Part shown: positions 55,400 to 62,957 of the stretch, piece after piece
Position numbering within the stretch: position 1 is the first letter of the stretch
Layout: each line of letters opens with the position of its first letter
Origin: Sphingomicrobium flavum
Lineage (GTDB): Bacteria; Pseudomonadota; Alphaproteobacteria; Sphingomonadales; Sphingomonadaceae
Length of the DNA: 64,000 bases
Direction: 5' to 3'
Assembly: GCF_024721605.1 (NCBI RefSeq)
Contig: NZ_CP102630.1
Location: 1,674,001 to 1,738,000, forward strand
The notes under the pieces: generated by a model
The model's input: the letters and a program-made list of their open reading frames with translations, nothing else
What the model was told of the DNA's origin: nothing
Database searches by the model: none
Translations under genes and position numbers: made by a program

Positions 55400-56019
55400 G
55401 CCCGGGCAATCGCCTCCAGCCGCTGATGGAAATCCAGCGCGCTCGCACCGCCAATCTTCATCTCATGGGTGAGTGGCTGACCAAAATCGACGAACTGGTC
55501 GAGCGCCTTGCGCGCATATTCCCGCGCTTGATCGTCCGCCCCGCCAATTGCCGCAAGGATTAGCGCCTTCGCGCCCAGCGCCTGTGCATTGGTATTGACC
55601 AGCGGGCTGCCCGAAAATTTCTCCAGAATGGCGAGCGCTTCGTCATAGGCATCCTCCACCTCAAACATCGCCGCGACAAAGCAGAGGTCGAGCGCTGCCG
55701 AGGTGAAAATCCCGCCCTGCTGCGCCTGCCGCTCCATCGCCGCGCGATAATGGTCGAGCACAGCCTCCACGTTGCCCAGTTGCAGATTGGCAAAGGCGCG
55801 GGCCATCTCGATGCGTGGATCGATAAAACCAGCCTCGCTTTCGGCTTGCGCCCGGTCAGCCAGCTCCAGCGCGACCTCGGGATGGTGGGGCCAGATCAGG
55901 TTCGCCTGGATCGTAAGATATTGCGCTTTCTGGGTGCGTGACTTGGCGAGCTTTTCCTCGAAGATTGCCGCGCCTTCTCCCGTCCAGACGGTCTGCCGAT
56001 ACCAATCATCCGAGGCCAT
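55396..56019 (-). CDS. Cytoplasmic helical-repeat protein, unknown function
   Basis: This 207-residue protein is entirely helical, with TPR-like spacing: LTIQANLIWPHHPEVALELA, ARAFANLQLGNVEAVLDHYR, VAAMFEVEDAYDEALAILEK, and GAKALILAAIGGADDQAREY. There is no signal peptide. ATG 56019 has GGAGG seven bases upstream; the frame is open six codons further but without a ribosome site. TPR-type proteins usually mediate protein contacts. No specific family was recognised. Confidence 0.7.
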   Translation of the reverse strand: MASDDWYRQTVWTGEGAAIFEEKLAKSRTQKAQYLTIQANLIWPHHPEVALELADRAQAESEAGFIDPRIEMARAFANLQLGNVEAVLDHYRAAMERQAQQGGIFTSAALDLCFVAAMFEVEDAYDEALAILEKFSGSPLVNTNAQALGAKALILAAIGGADDQAREYARKALDQFVDFGQPLTHEMKIGGASALDFHQRLEAIARA

Positions 56020-56158
56020 CACCCATCCTCCGTTCAAGATCCACTGACATTGCGGTCAATTGTGGCTTTTGAGTCACTTGTGTTGCCCTCTCAGGCGGGG
56101 CAAAACCATGCCATTGTTTCAGCCCGCCTGCAAAGGCGGCACCCAGGAGAGACTATCT

Positions 56159-58024
56159 ATGACCAAGACCCGCCTTCTCGCCGGCAGCCTTCTGGCCGGC
56201 GCCGCCATGGTCGCGCTTCCTTCGGCCGCATCGGCCCAGCGCATCGACCGTATCGTCGCTTTCGGGGACAGCTATGCCGATGACGGTAACCTGTTCCAAA
56301 TCATCGGTGTCGATCCGATCACCACCGGCGCCTACACGACCGGTCGTTTTTCGGGCGGATCCAATTACATCGATAGCGTGGGCGGCCGGCTTGGCGTGCC
56401 GATCGACAATTTCGCCATTGGCGGTGCGCTGGCATCGGGTGGCAACACCAATTCGGGCGCTATCCTGCCCCCGCTCGGCATTCCGGGCTTCCCGACCGAA
56501 GTTGGCGCCTTCCTGTCGGGCGGCGGCGGCGTCTTCCCGAGCGTCAGCGGCACCTTCGATGAAAACGACCTGCTTATGGTCTCGATCGGCGGCAACGACG
56601 CGCGCTTCTACCAGCAAAATGGCGGCAGCCTCGCGGGCGCCGCAGCGGCCGGGCAGGCCTCGGCAGCAGCCGGTTCGGCCGGGCTCGATGCGCTGGTGGC
56701 AGCCGGCGCGCGCAACATCAGTTTCCTTGCCGGCAACACCGCCTTCCTTCCCGAAGTCAATTTCGATCCGGATCCCGATGCCTTCGAAGTGCGCAACGCC
56801 TATTCGACGGCCTTCCTCGCCGACATGCGCCAGACCCTGGGCGGCTATGCCGCCGATGGCGTGATGGTCCATTATCTTGATGCTACGGTAATCACCGAAG
56901 TGGTGATGGCGAACATGGCCGAATTCGGTCTGGTCGGCTTTGCCTGCCCGCCCGACACGACGTGCATCGTCTCGCAGACCACCGCCAACCAGTATTTCGT
57001 CTATTTCGACCAGCTGCACGCCACCAGCCGCGGCTTCGACATCATCGGTCAATATGTGCTCAAGCAGCTTGAAGCCCCGCTGACCATTGCGGCATCCTCC
57101 GAACTCGCCATGGACAATGCCCGCGCCTTTGGCCGGGTCCTCACCAATCGCGGCGATGTCGGCGCCCCGCGCGATGGCGACATGTCCGAAGGGCTCAGCA
57201 TCTTCGTCGGCGGCGACGGCTTCAGCCGCAACACGCCCATCACGATGACGCAGGACGCCATGGAAATCCGTTCAACCGGTGTCAGCGCCGGCCTGCAATA
57301 TGGCTTTGGCAACGGCACCATCGGCCTGGTCGGTCGCTATTCGATGCCGCAGGCCAACTATGTCGGCGGCAGCGCCGAGGCCGAGGCCACCAGCCTCCAG
57401 ATCGGCGCTTTCGGCAGCTTCGCCATGGGCCCCGTCTTCGCGCAGGGTTATGTCGGTTTCGGCAGCGACGATCATGAAGCTGAACGCGAAGGCGTGGAAA
57501 TGATCGAAGCCATCGAACGCGAAGCCGATTTCGACGGCGATCATGTCGTTGCCGGCGCCAAGCTTGGCTATCTTGCCAATATCGGCAAGTTCCGCATCGG
57601 CCCGGTCGCCGCGCTCGATTATGCCACCGTCGATGTCGACGGCTATACCGAAAGCGGCGATCCCGCGCTCAACCTCATCGTCGATGATATCGACTATTCC
57701 TCGCTGCGCGGTTCGCTCGGCCTGGAACTGCGCGGTGATTTTGCGGGCGGCGGCGTGCAGGTGCGGCCCTATGCGGCCTTCACCCTGGAAAAGGAACTGG
57801 ATGGCGATGGCCGCATCTTCTCCTTCAGCCAGACTACCAGCCCCGAAATCGTCAACAGCTGGGATGTCGGCGATGCTGATGACAGCATCTATACCCGCCT
57901 CGCGGGCGGCTTCTCGGCGCAGATTGCAGGCCAGCTGCGCCTCGACGTTTCGGGCACCACCACATTCGGCAAGGATGATGGTAACGAGACGGCGGCCAAT
58001 GTGGCGCTGAAGCTCGGCTTCTGA
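56159..58024 (+). CDS. GDSL lipase/esterase autotransporter
   Basis: This 621-residue outer-membrane protein has a signal peptide (MTKTRLLAGSLLAGAAMVAL ... SAAQ). The SGNH/GDSL domain has the catalytic Ser in VAFGDSYADDGNL, the Gly/Asn block MVSIGGNDARFY, and the Asp/His pair in YFDQLHATSRG. It is followed by a C-terminal autotransporter beta-barrel (about residues 340-621) ending in the expected aromatic, ALKLGF. AGGAGA precedes the ATG. A strong terminator follows. It is probably a surface-bound esterase; the substrate is unknown. Confidence 0.93.
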   Translation: MTKTRLLAGSLLAGAAMVALPSAASAQRIDRIVAFGDSYADDGNLFQIIGVDPITTGAYTTGRFSGGSNYIDSVGGRLGVPIDNFAIGGALASGGNTNSGAILPPLGIPGFPTEVGAFLSGGGGVFPSVSGTFDENDLLMVSIGGNDARFYQQNGGSLAGAAAAGQASAAAGSAGLDALVAAGARNISFLAGNTAFLPEVNFDPDPDAFEVRNAYSTAFLADMRQTLGGYAADGVMVHYLDATVITEVVMANMAEFGLVGFACPPDTTCIVSQTTANQYFVYFDQLHATSRGFDIIGQYVLKQLEAPLTIAASSELAMDNARAFGRVLTNRGDVGAPRDGDMSEGLSIFVGGDGFSRNTPITMTQDAMEIRSTGVSAGLQYGFGNGTIGLVGRYSMPQANYVGGSAEAEATSLQIGAFGSFAMGPVFAQGYVGFGSDDHEAEREGVEMIEAIEREADFDGDHVVAGAKLGYLANIGKFRIGPVAALDYATVDVDGYTESGDPALNLIVDDIDYSSLRGSLGLELRGDFAGGGVQVRPYAAFTLEKELDGDGRIFSFSQTTSPEIVNSWDVGDADDSIYTRLAGGFSAQIAGQLRLDVSGTTTFGKDDGNETAANVALKLGF

Positions 58025-58048
58025 CGTACGAAGGTGACGGCAAAGAAG

Positions 58049-58082
58049 GGGGCGGCGCTGAAATGGCGCCGCCCCTTTTTTT
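58049..58082 (+). terminator. Intrinsic terminator after the GDSL autotransporter gene
   Basis: A 10-bp perfect GC stem (GGGGCGGCGC with GCGCCGCCCC), a 7-nt loop and a following run of seven T make a textbook intrinsic terminator 24 bp after the stop codon. Confidence 0.92.
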
Positions 58083-58110
58083 GTGCCCCGATGCGGGCTA
58101 ACCCTTGCCG

Positions 58111-59649
58111 ATGGATGCTGAAACCAAGACCGCAGATGCGGCCGCCGACAAGCCCAACCCCCATGCCAGCGAGGGGCTGAAGATCATCGCGCTCGCCCGC
58201 CAATGGTGGCGGCGCAACATGGTCAAGGCGGTCGACCAGCTGGATGCCATCCGCCGCACCAAGGAAGAATGCGGCATGGACGGCCGCTATATTTTCATGA
58301 CCGCCATGTCGGCGGGGATCGCCGTCCTCGGCCTTATCCTCTCCAGCCCCGCCGTCGTCATCGGCGCCATGCTGCTGTCACCGCTGATGGGGCCCATCAT
58401 CGGGGCGGGCTTCGCGCTGGCGATCTGGGATACCAAATGGCTGCGCGAAAGCGGGCGCACCCTCTTCTGGGGTGTAATCGCCGCCATCGCTTTATCCGCG
58501 CTCATCAGCTGGATGAGCCCCATTCAGACCATCACCAGCGAAATTGCCGGGCGCACTCGGCCCAGCCTGCTCGACCTCGCGGTTGCGCTCTTTTCCGGGT
58601 TGGCGGGCTCTTATGCCATGATCAAGGGGCGGCACGGCACGATCGTCGGGGTCGCCATCGCGGTCGCCTTGATGCCCCCGCTCGCAGTCGTCGGTTTCGG
58701 GCTCGCCACCGTCAACTGGACGGTCTTCGGCGGCGCCTTGATGCTGTTCATCACCAACCTTGTCACCATCGCCGCCACCTCGGCGGTGATGGCGCGCCTC
58801 TATGGTTTCCGCACCACCTTGTCGAAAAAGCGCGGCGCTCTGCAATCGGTGATCATCGCGGGCGCGCTCATCCTGCTCGCCATCCCGCTTTATTATTCGC
58901 TCGGGCAGATCGCCTATGAGGCGCGCGCCACCCGCGCCGCCAACCAGGTGCTGACCGCCCAGTTCGACAGCCGCGCGCGCTTTGAATCGATCCAGGTCGA
59001 TACCGATAGCGATCCGGTCAGCATCACCGCTGCGGTCTTCACCCCAGATTATCGCCGCGACGCGGCGTCCGATGCCGAACAATTGCTCGCCGCCCAGCTT
59101 GGCCGCCCGGTTGCAGTGCAGATCGAACAGTTCCGCGTGCCCGTGAACAGCGCGGCAGCCGAAACCGCCGAACTCAACGCCGCACGCAACCGCCAGCAGG
59201 CCGAAGCCGCCCAGCGCAGCGTCGAAATGCTGACCGACAAGCTGGCATTGGTGGCCGGGGTCGAGCAGGATGCCGTCATCGTCGATCGCGACAAGCGGCT
59301 CGCCCTCGTCCGCGCGACACCCATCGAAGGCGCCAGCCTGGCCGCCTATCGCGTGTTCGAAACCCGCATCGGCCGCACCGCGCCCGATTGGACGGTCGAA
59401 CTGGTCCCGCCCGCGCGACCGCTCCCCAACGTGGCGTTCGATGCCGAGGGCAACGCCGATGAAAATGCGATCGCGATCATTGCCTGGGCCGGACAGCGCG
59501 TGCGGGCGCCGATCCTGCTGTCGGGGACGGCGGACAATATCGAGACGGTGCGCGAAGCCCTCGCCGCCGCGGGTTTCACCAGCGTGCGGGCAAACGAGAC
59601 ACGCGGCACCGGCGTCACCGCCGCCTGGGTCGCCCCCGACGCAATCTAG
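58111..59649 (+). CDS. DUF389 family membrane protein
   Basis: The 512-residue product has a soluble N terminus, then several helices including MTAMSAGIAVLGLILSSPAV, followed by VIGAMLLSPLMGPIIGAGFA. The latter matches the DUF389 core. Further helices are RTLFWGVIAAIALSALISWM, GTIVGVAIAVALMPPLAVVG and SVIIAGALILLAIPLYYSLG. The C-terminal half (from about residue 270) is soluble with a coiled coil (AELNAARNRQQAEAAQRSVE). A TTG at 58105 would add two residues. The function is unknown. Confidence 0.88.
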   Translation: MDAETKTADAAADKPNPHASEGLKIIALARQWWRRNMVKAVDQLDAIRRTKEECGMDGRYIFMTAMSAGIAVLGLILSSPAVVIGAMLLSPLMGPIIGAGFALAIWDTKWLRESGRTLFWGVIAAIALSALISWMSPIQTITSEIAGRTRPSLLDLAVALFSGLAGSYAMIKGRHGTIVGVAIAVALMPPLAVVGFGLATVNWTVFGGALMLFITNLVTIAATSAVMARLYGFRTTLSKKRGALQSVIIAGALILLAIPLYYSLGQIAYEARATRAANQVLTAQFDSRARFESIQVDTDSDPVSITAAVFTPDYRRDAASDAEQLLAAQLGRPVAVQIEQFRVPVNSAAAETAELNAARNRQQAEAAQRSVEMLTDKLALVAGVEQDAVIVDRDKRLALVRATPIEGASLAAYRVFETRIGRTAPDWTVELVPPARPLPNVAFDAEGNADENAIAIIAWAGQRVRAPILLSGTADNIETVREALAAAGFTSVRANETRGTGVTAAWVAPDAI

Positions 59650-60284
59650 CTGGCGGGCGCGTCTTCGACAGGCGCGTCTTGCTCGCTATCGCTGTCGCTA
59701 TCAGCAGCCTGGCTCGACGGCGCATTGGCCCCGCAGGAATCGAAGACCGAGCGTACCGCATCGGAGGCATCGACCTGCAGCGTCTGGGCGCCCGACAGGC
59801 TGACATTGACCAGCCCGATCCCGCCAAAGGTATCGTCGAGGCTGTCGAGCAGATTGCCGGGATCCACATTGGCGGTCCAGTTGGCCGCGCCGCCCGCCTC
59901 TTCCAGCACCGCGACCGGCAGCGATGCCGATGAGCCGTTCCCGCTGACCCGCAAGGTTCCGACGCCCGTCTCACGATCACCCTGGGCATAATGGGTGATC
60001 ACCAGCTGCGGCTGGTCGTCATCGGCATTGCAGCGGATCGACAGGCGCGGATCGGCGTCCGGCGGCTGGCCCTGCGGGCCCCAGATGACGGCGTTGGCAG
60101 GCTCGTCCACCAGCCATGCAAAGCGCAGGCCCGGCGTGCCGCCTTCAGTGGCCGCCGCCGCATTGGCGAGCTCGCTCGGGCTCGGCAGCGTATCCAGCTC
60201 GTCGAGCGCATTATCGTCAATGGGTTCGACGCGGGCGCAGGCGCCAAGCGCCATGAGGGCGGTGCAGATGAGAAATTTGTTCAT
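59646..60284 (-). CDS. Lipoprotein of unknown function
   Basis: The 212-residue product begins MNKFLICTALMALGACARVE, with a clear lipobox (LGAC). The mature part contains RFAWLVDEPANAVIWGPQGQ, a segment with LSIRCNADDDQPQLVITHYA, and beta-rich sequence. It ends in an acidic, Ser/Asp-rich tail (SDSDSEQDAPVEDAPAS). No catalytic motif is evident. It converges with the DUF389 gene (4-bp overlap) and is divergent from the small membrane protein at 60448. Confidence 0.75.
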   Translation of the reverse strand: MNKFLICTALMALGACARVEPIDDNALDELDTLPSPSELANAAAATEGGTPGLRFAWLVDEPANAVIWGPQGQPPDADPRLSIRCNADDDQPQLVITHYAQGDRETGVGTLRVSGNGSSASLPVAVLEEAGGAANWTANVDPGNLLDSLDDTFGGIGLVNVSLSGAQTLQVDASDAVRSVFDSCGANAPSSQAADSDSDSEQDAPVEDAPAS

Positions 60285-60447
60285 GCCATCCAATCTAATG
60301 CGCCGCAGCGAAAGGGAAAGGGTTTATGGTCGCTTCACGCCAACCGCGTCCCGACCACCGCCGGCCATCATCACTATTTCGGCCAATGCTTGCCGCAACG
60401 GCCCGGTCAGGATTATGCTGCACCCCGTCAAAAAGGGGGAGGCAATC

Positions 60448-60882
60448 ATGACAACAACGAACAAGGCGCCCTGGCATCTGTGGGTGATCGGGCTCGCGGC
60501 GCTGCTGTTCAACGCCGGGGGCGCATTTCATTATGTGATGACCAAGACGCGCAATGCCGATTTCATCGAGCAGATGCCAGCAGGCGCGATCGAATATTAT
60601 GAAGGCTTTCCCATCTGGATGGACATGGCCTGGGCTATCGCCATCTGGTTTGCGGTTGCCGGGGCGCTCCTCCTGCTGGTGCGCAAGGCTTGGGCTGCTC
60701 CCGTCTTCCTGATCGCTTTCCTCGCCTATCTGGTCAGTTCCTTTTACACCTTTGCGCTGGGCGCGCCGCCCGCCGAGATGATGACGACCAACAACATGCT
60801 CTTTTCTGTCGGCATCGGGCTGCAGCTCCTGCTGCTCACGCTCTACAGCCGCGCCATGGCCGCAAGAGGCGTGTTGAAATAG
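60448..60882 (+). CDS. Small four-helix integral membrane protein
   Basis: The 144-residue product has four hydrophobic helices: WVIGLAALLFNAGGAFHYVM, MAWAIAIWFAVAGALLLLV, APVFLIAFLAYLVSSFYTF and MLFSVGIGLQLLLLTLYSR. GGGGGAGG directly precedes the ATG, which fixes the start despite an open frame upstream. No family assignment is certain. It is monocistronic. Confidence 0.75.
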   Translation: MTTTNKAPWHLWVIGLAALLFNAGGAFHYVMTKTRNADFIEQMPAGAIEYYEGFPIWMDMAWAIAIWFAVAGALLLLVRKAWAAPVFLIAFLAYLVSSFYTFALGAPPAEMMTTNNMLFSVGIGLQLLLLTLYSRAMAARGVLK

Positions 60883-60904
60883 ACCGGCAAGGACGGGGCT
60901 GCGC

Positions 60905-61261
60905 TCAGTAGGCCAGCCCCTTCTCCTGCCTGTTGTCTTTCCATTCCTCGAACATGCAGCCCTGCCAGCCTTCGGGGCCGACGGCGGTGCAATATCCCAT
61001 AAAGTCCATCGGATCGCCCTCGATCCACGACATGCGCTCCTGGATCACGCTAAGGTCACCCTTGTCGTTCACCACCGGGCGCTGCCTGAACGGTTTGGCA
61101 ATGCGATAGCGACTGTCGCGCTCGGGCGCGCAGATGATGATCTCCTCCCCCTTCTCCTCGCTGCACGTGCTGGTGCGAAGCTGCGGGCCGTGGGCCGGGG
61201 GCGCTGGGGGCGCTGGCAGGCTGAGGTTGGCATCCTGAATGCCCGCGATCAGGGCGATCAT
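60905..61261 (-). CDS. Small secreted protein with two Cys-x10-Cys pairs (paralogue of 11680-12072)
   Basis: This 118-residue protein has a short hydrophobic N terminus (MIALIAGIQDANLSL), a Pro-rich linker, and two cysteine blocks: CSEEKGEEIIIC followed by RYRI, and YCTAVGPEGWQGCMF. Cys spacing in each block is the same as in the protein at 11680-12072, and the flanking residues match (EEIIIC versus DEIVVC; CTAVGP versus CSAVGP). The start is uncertain; a GTG at 61270 would add three residues and lengthen the signal. The longer frame to 61477 runs over the TetR gene and was rejected. The function is unknown. Confidence 0.7.
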   Translation of the reverse strand: MIALIAGIQDANLSLPAPPAPPAHGPQLRTSTCSEEKGEEIIICAPERDSRYRIAKPFRQRPVVNDKGDLSVIQERMSWIEGDPMDFMGYCTAVGPEGWQGCMFEEWKDNRQEKGLAY

Positions 61262-61311
61262 CGCAATCACGGCTCTTTCATGCGCCCAAATCCTCCGCCT
61301 GCCAATCCCAC

Positions 61312-61327
61312 TTGATTGATCATTCAA
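61312..61327. promoter_or_regulatory. Palindromic operator candidate before the TetR gene
   Basis: The 16-bp sequence TTGATTGATCATTCAA is palindromic at 14 of 16 positions around TGATCA and lies 22 bp upstream of the TetR start. The form is typical for TetR-family operators, which are commonly self-regulated. It may also serve the divergent secreted-protein gene. Confidence 0.7.
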
Positions 61328-61348
61328 CCAAATGCTAACCAATGCGTC

Positions 61349-61945
61349 ATGAAGAAGTCGACTCATGACATCATCGTCGAAGCAGCCCGCGAACTGTTCT
61401 GGGAAAAGGGCTATAACAGCACCTCGATTGCCGATCTTCTCTCCCGCACCCAGCTCCACTCGGGCAGCCTCTATCATTATTTTCCGGGCAAGCAGGACGT
61501 GCTGGTCGCAGTACTCGAAAGCTATCGTGACGGGATCAAGGAAGGCTTGCTCGACTATGCCTGGACCGGCGTGGATGATCCGATCGAGAAGATCTGGGCG
61601 CTATTGAACGGCTATCGCATGATGATGGTGACCAGCGATTTCGCCCATGGCTGCCCGATCGGCAATCTGGCGCTGGAAATTTCCGAGCCCGATCCCAAGG
61701 TGCGCGAATTGATCGCCGCCAATTTCTCCAACTGGGTGGCCGCCGTCGAGGGCTGTCTTGAAGAAGCATCCGAACGTTTCCCGCCCGATCTCGACAAGCG
61801 CGCGCTCGCCGAAATGATCCTGACCGTCATGGAAGGCGGCATCATGCAGGCGCGCACCCATCGCGATATCGGCCTGTTCGATCGCAATATCTCTGTACTG
61901 CGTTCCCATCTCGACATGCTGATGAACCAGAAGATCGCCGCCTGA
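61349..61945 (+). CDS. TetR-family transcriptional regulator
   Basis: The 198-residue product has an N-terminal helix-turn-helix (ARELFWEKGYNSTSIADLLS, then GSLYHYFPGKQDVLVAVLES), the classic TetR DNA-binding block. The ligand-binding C-terminal domain includes FAHGCPIGNLALEISEPDP. The Cys-Pro-Ile-Gly-Asn-Leu segment is typical of the TetR C-terminal family whose members sense small reactive molecules. The start at 61349 leaves the palindrome outside the gene. The next two genes follow closely and are likely co-regulated. Confidence 0.93.
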   Translation: MKKSTHDIIVEAARELFWEKGYNSTSIADLLSRTQLHSGSLYHYFPGKQDVLVAVLESYRDGIKEGLLDYAWTGVDDPIEKIWALLNGYRMMMVTSDFAHGCPIGNLALEISEPDPKVRELIAANFSNWVAAVEGCLEEASERFPPDLDKRALAEMILTVMEGGIMQARTHRDIGLFDRNISVLRSHLDMLMNQKIAA

Positions 61946-61974
61946 AGGGGCGGCTCTAACAAGGGGGAATATCT

Positions 61975-62364
61975 ATGGAAATCAATTGGATCGCAGTGCT
62001 CGTAGCATCGGTCAGCGCCTTCATCCTCGGCGGTATCTGGTATGGCCCGCTGTTCGGCAAGAAATGGATGGAGCTCGTCGGCATGACCGAGGAGAAGATA
62101 AAGGACGGCAATATGGCCATGATCTATGGTCCGGTGCTAATCATCAACATCTTCGCCTGCGCGACTTTTTCAATGTTCCTCGGCAATGAAATCGACTGGC
62201 AAACAGGTGCGCTCTATGGCTTTACTGCCGGCCTGTTCTGGGTCGCCGGTGCCTTTGGTGTGCAATATCTGTTCGAACGCCGACCGCTCAGCCTGTGGCT
62301 GATTAATGGCGGCTACAACATAGTACAATTCACGCTGTTCGGCGCCATCCTGGCGGGGCTGTAA
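61975..62364 (+). CDS. DUF1761 membrane protein
   Basis: The 129-residue product has four membrane helices. The family motif is INWIAVLVASVSAFILGGIW, then YGPLFGKKWMEL, with FTAGLFWVAGAFGVQYLFE and the C-terminal SLWLINGGYNIVQFTLFGAI. AAGGGGGAA precedes the ATG by six to seven bases. It follows the TetR gene by 29 bp and is probably in the same operon. The function is unknown. Confidence 0.9.
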   Translation: MEINWIAVLVASVSAFILGGIWYGPLFGKKWMELVGMTEEKIKDGNMAMIYGPVLIINIFACATFSMFLGNEIDWQTGALYGFTAGLFWVAGAFGVQYLFERRPLSLWLINGGYNIVQFTLFGAILAGL

Positions 62365-62365
62365 A

Positions 62366-62950
62366 ATGAAGCGCGCCCTCCTCTCTCTCGCCGCCGCCCT
62401 GCTTGTTCCCACGCTCGCCAGCGCGCAGCCTGCCAGCGAAGTGGTGAAGGGCGAAGATAGCCAGCTCTTCCTCAAGCAGGTGATCGTCCTCGACACCGAC
62501 CTCGATACCGCCTGGGCCATGTATACCAGTAGCGAGGGCGCCAGCCGCTGGATGGCGCCGCAGGTCGAAGTAGATTTGAAGCCCGGCGGCACCATCCGCT
62601 CGCAATATGACCCCAACGCCAGCATCGACGATCCCGGCACGGTGAGCGTCACCATCGTCAATTATGCGCCACGCACGCTGCTGACGCTGCAGGCCGATCT
62701 CTCCCAGGTGGGCGAGGCCGAGTGGCTCACGCCCGAGGTGCGCGCCGCCGCCGACCAGCTGTACAATGTCATCCTGTTTGAAGCCGTGGACACTCGCCGC
62801 ACGCGCATCACCAGTTGGGGCATCGGCTATCGGGACGCCCCCGGTTGGGAGAAGATGATAGGCTTCTTCACCGTTGCCAACGGATGGACACTAGGCGAAC
62901 TGCGAAAAGCGGTCGCCGCATTGCCGGCTCCGGAAGAGCCTCAGCATTGA
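62366..62950 (+). CDS. Secreted SRPBCC/AHSA1-like protein
   Basis: The 194-residue product has a signal peptide (MKRALLSLAAALLVPTLASA) and a START/SRPBCC-type fold: KQVIVLDTDLDTAWAMYTSS, GASRWMAPQVEVDLKPGG, VTIVNYAPRTLLTLQADL, and GWEKMIGFFTVANGWTLGEL. AHSA1-like domains usually bind hydrophobic ligands or chaperone partners and are rarely secreted. It begins one base after the DUF1761 stop, so the two are co-translated and probably controlled by the upstream TetR protein. Confidence 0.85.
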   Translation: MKRALLSLAAALLVPTLASAQPASEVVKGEDSQLFLKQVIVLDTDLDTAWAMYTSSEGASRWMAPQVEVDLKPGGTIRSQYDPNASIDDPGTVSVTIVNYAPRTLLTLQADLSQVGEAEWLTPEVRAAADQLYNVILFEAVDTRRTRITSWGIGYRDAPGWEKMIGFFTVANGWTLGELRKAVAALPAPEEPQH

Positions 62951-62957
62951 CGCCTGA

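Noticed and set aside
61262-61477. N-terminal extension of the secreted protein gene to 61477
   Set aside because: It would overlap the TetR coding region and its operator, and the extension has no signal or ribosome site.
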